The notes below the pieces were generated by a model. It worked only from the letters and a program-made list of their open reading frames with translations, searched no databases and was not told the DNA's origin. A stretch of 8,331 nucleotides of DNA, taken from Pseudooctadecabacter sp. GTDB lineage: Bacteria; Pseudomonadota; Alphaproteobacteria; Rhodobacterales; Rhodobacteraceae. The stretch is taken from positions 1 to 8,331 of the forward strand of contig JAHDFG010000087.1 in the NCBI GenBank assembly GCA_020628265.1, read 5' to 3'. The translations under genes and the position numbers were made by a program. Numbering within the stretch: position 1 is the first letter of the stretch; every line of letters starts with the position of its first letter. Of the stretch, positions 6,056-8,331 are shown one piece after another.

Positions 6056-8331
6056 TCAGGGCGCAGGCTCCAAAATGGTGATGCCCACGGCACCGCCACG
6101 GGCCAGCGCCGGATCAAGCGACATCGGGATATATTCGCCCCGTCGCCACAGATCGCCCAGATCGTCGTAATACCGCGACAGGAAGTGCCCTGATTGTCCG
6201 GTGGATGTAATGAACACCGAACTGTCCGGATCGGCGAAATCATAAACCCCGCGATAGGCCGCTGCATGGACATTCAGGAACGGATCAGGGCCGCTGCCCA
6301 ACGTGCGCCCGCGCATCAGCGTGTTGTCTCCGCCAGAGGTGGACTGGCGGATATTGACGAACCATTTCAAGACAGGAGCCTCGCCCAAAACGGGATGATC
6401 GTGTGTGGCCTCGTGGGCGTCGCCCCACCTTAAGCTCTCAAGTGCTGTACCATGGGTCTCGGCAACCCAGACCAGCGCATCGTCCAGCGCCAATCGCGCG
6501 ATGTCGGAACAGGTCTCGACCGGCGCGGATTGCAGCACGTCACACCAGACGGACGCCCCGTCCGTGTCGCGATAGACCCGTTCGATGAACAGCGGTTCAA
6601 CATGGGTGAACTCCCGTGCGAGTGGGCCCAGTTCATCGCGGATCAGACGATCCTGTAGCGCCCGCAACCATGCGGCATAAAGCAGGGGTTCGGGCAGATG
6701 CTCGTTCATCTCGCCGTTCCACTCGGCCAGCAATGCGAGTGCATCCTGACGTAGCCGCTGCGCGGTGCCCTCAGGCGCGGCCTCGCCGGTGAACCACAGA
6801 TCGGCGCCAATCAACGGCAGGATCGAACGCGCGGTGTAGCTGACGGTGTCCAGCTGGGCCTCGATGAAGCTGTCCCGTGTGTGCACCTCGCGGGCCTGCA
6901 TCAGCAACCGCCAGCGGTTCACACGTTGGCTATCGCCCCAGTTGTGGCTGACGTGATCCGGGAAGGGGGCGTCGATAATCTTGTTGTTGGTGTTGCCCAC
7001 CAGCCCGCCAACCGGATCAATCCATTCGGGGTTGTTGGCATAGGGTTGGTGCCCGTCCCACCGGTTCTGCGGCAGATAGCCGAAATGGGGCAGCCGCCCT
7101 TGGGTCACGTGATCCGCGCTGCGGTTCGGCACGTGGCCGATCAGTTTCAGGGCGACATTGTTGCGGTCGGCCAGCGTCAGCATCTGGCTCGGGGCGATGT
7201 ACTCCTCGGCCGCTGCAATACCTGCCTGAACAGACGTGGCCCGCATCAGGTTCATGGCCGCCTGTATGGTCGTGTCCTCGGCCGAAAGAGCGGTCCACGC
7301 AACGGCGGTCACATGTCCGGGCGGGCGGATCGTGGCCAGATCATATTGGTCAGGGGGCAGCACGGGACCGTTCACGGTCCACTGTAGCTGGATCGTCACA
7401 GGGGCCGCATCAGCCACCCGAATAATGCTCTCGCGGGTCTCGAACGGGGCCCAACCGTCTGGCGTCCGGTACAGGCTTGCGTCGCTCGGGTTCACCTCTT
7501 CGATGTAGACGTCCTGATCATCCAGATAGGACGACGTGATCCCCCAGCCCAAGTCCGCAGACCGGCCCAGCATGACAACCGGAACGCCGGGAATGGTCCC
7601 GCCGATAACGCCGCCGTTCTCCAGCTCAAGCCGCGCAAGGTACCAGATGGACGGGGCCGTCAGGCCAAGGTGCGGGTCATTGGCGAGCAGCGTAGATCCA
7701 GTGGCAGACCGGCTGACTGCAGCCGCCCAAGCATTCGACGCGCCTGCATGGGCCCGCGGGACGACAGGGGATATGCCGTCAAACGCCATGCGCGAATTCG
7801 GGGCGTAGCGCGGCACATTCGGCACCAGTTCCGCGTATTGGGGCAGGGCCGCCAAACCGCTCCCCGGAAAATCAGGCATCAGGTCTTGCAGGCGTTCGTC
7901 GTCGTTGAGGATCAGTGAGGTTCGCGCGCGCAACACCTCTTCCTCAAGATGGCTGCTCAGTTGCAGGGCCATGACCTTGATGATGGCGACGGAATCCGCC
8001 GGCTGCCACGGGGCGATGGCGTGGTTGAACACCCACATCTCGGGCGCACCGCGGCCCCTCGCACCTGCATTTACTTCGTTGATCCATGCGTTCACGCCCG
8101 CCGAATAGGCGCGCAAAGCGGCTTGGGTCTTGTCGTCCAGCACCCGCACAGAGGATTGGGACAGCGGGTAGAGGTCCAAGCGGCGTATGAGCATGTCGAT
8201 CGGCAGCGTACGTTCACCGAAGAGCTCCGACAGCCGTCCTTGGGCTGTGCGGCGCAGCATCGTCATTTGCCATAGTCGGTCCTGCGCATGGGCCAGCCCA
8301 AGGGCAAAGAAGACATCCTCGTCCGTCTCAC
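6056..8331 (-). CDS. Penicillin acylase family Ntn-hydrolase (5' end beyond window)
   Basis: This is an N-terminal-nucleophile amidohydrolase of the penicillin/cephalosporin/acyl-homoserine-lactone acylase family. Such enzymes are made as a precursor, usually exported, and cut themselves into alpha and beta chains. The frame stays open to the right edge, where ALGLAHAQDRLWQ, typical of the alpha-chain start, is read upstream of the Met at 8266; that Met is therefore internal. At least 757 residues are present, with perhaps 30-70 missing, including any signal peptide. The predicted nucleophile is the Ser of GASNAW (7736-7738). The beta chain from it is 560 residues, close to the 557 of E. coli penicillin G acylase. 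Beta position 23 is His (NDPHL, 7670-7672), as in cephalosporin and AHL acylases rather than Gln. Asp at beta 73 and 76 (DDQD) fit the calcium site, and NTNNK (around 6986-6988) supplies the oxyanion Asn. Substrate cannot be told from sequence. It converges on hflX. Confidence 0.93.
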   Translation of the reverse strand, partial: ETDEDVFFALGLAHAQDRLWQMTMLRRTAQGRLSELFGERTLPIDMLIRRLDLYPLSQSSVRVLDDKTQAALRAYSAGVNAWINEVNAGARGRGAPEMWVFNHAIAPWQPADSVAIIKVMALQLSSHLEEEVLRARTSLILNDDERLQDLMPDFPGSGLAALPQYAELVPNVPRYAPNSRMAFDGISPVVPRAHAGASNAWAAAVSRSATGSTLLANDPHLGLTAPSIWYLARLELENGGVIGGTIPGVPVVMLGRSADLGWGITSSYLDDQDVYIEEVNPSDASLYRTPDGWAPFETRESIIRVADAAPVTIQLQWTVNGPVLPPDQYDLATIRPPGHVTAVAWTALSAEDTTIQAAMNLMRATSVQAGIAAAEEYIAPSQMLTLADRNNVALKLIGHVPNRSADHVTQGRLPHFGYLPQNRWDGHQPYANNPEWIDPVGGLVGNTNNKIIDAPFPDHVSHNWGDSQRVNRWRLLMQAREVHTRDSFIEAQLDTVSYTARSILPLIGADLWFTGEAAPEGTAQRLRQDALALLAEWNGEMNEHLPEPLLYAAWLRALQDRLIRDELGPLAREFTHVEPLFIERVYRDTDGASVWCDVLQSAPVETCSDIARLALDDALVWVAETHGTALESLRWGDAHEATHDHPVLGEAPVLKWFVNIRQSTSGGDNTLMRGRTLGSGPDPFLNVHAAAYRGVYDFADPDSSVFITSTGQSGHFLSRYYDDLGDLWRRGEYIPMSLDPALARGGAVGITILEPAP

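Noticed and set aside
4210..6273. 687-codon open frame on the minus strand opposite hfq and hflX
   Set aside because: It lies antisense to two highly conserved genes and runs into the 3' end of the acylase and the hairpin cluster. Its product is not recognisable as any family. Long antisense frames are expected in GC-rich coding DNA.
8264..8266. ATG at 8264-8266 (minus strand) as the start of the acylase
   Set aside because: The in-frame residues upstream (ALGLAHAQDRLWQ) are a conserved part of the family's alpha chain, so the true start is outside the window.
1..8331. Defence system, CRISPR array, prophage, insertion sequence or tRNA
   Set aside because: None was seen on reading. All coding space is accounted for by conserved housekeeping or metabolic genes, and there are no regularly spaced repeats or transposase genes.

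Overview
The window looks like core chromosome from a GC-rich alphaproteobacterium, most likely a Rhodobacteraceae (Roseobacter-group) member. The gene order ntrX-trkA-trkH-hfq-hflX is the conserved alphaproteobacterial block that normally follows ntrB-ntrC-ntrY. The Hfq sequence is of the short alphaproteobacterial type. The GC-rich mini-hairpin cluster after hflX resembles intergenic repeats common in this family. The genus assignment is an inference from sequence style and synteny.

Layout. Positions 1-1247 (+) hold ntrX, cut by the left edge just after the phospho-acceptor Asp of its receiver domain. After a 78-base gap come trkA (1326-2702) and trkH (GTG start at 2718, to 4235). These two are 15 bases apart and encode the cytosolic gating subunit and the membrane pore of a Trk potassium uptake system. 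A 109-base leader then precedes hfq (4345-4578) and hflX (4582-5898), which are 3 bases apart and almost certainly co-transcribed. Positions 5899-6055 are non-coding and hold a cluster of short perfect hairpins, including a likely terminator. From 6056 to the right edge, on the minus strand, lies a penicillin-acylase-family Ntn-hydrolase that converges on hflX. Its N-terminal end is outside the window.

How the genes fit together. NtrX is the response regulator of the NtrY/NtrX pair, linked in alphaproteobacteria to nitrogen metabolism, redox and envelope control. TrkA/TrkH is a two-gene potassium uptake module. Hfq is the RNA chaperone for small-RNA regulation, and HflX is a ribosome-associated GTPase that rescues or splits stalled ribosomes under stress. 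The acylase is on the opposite strand and is not part of this operon block.

I do not see a new multigene system here. The points most worth a second look are: NtrX lacks the GAFTGA loop and also has Gly in place of the Walker B Glu; Hfq has Ser where the conserved His of the YKHA motif normally sits; an (ARN)4 tract runs into the hfq Shine-Dalgarno sequence; and two neighbouring hairpins after hflX differ by one compensating base pair.
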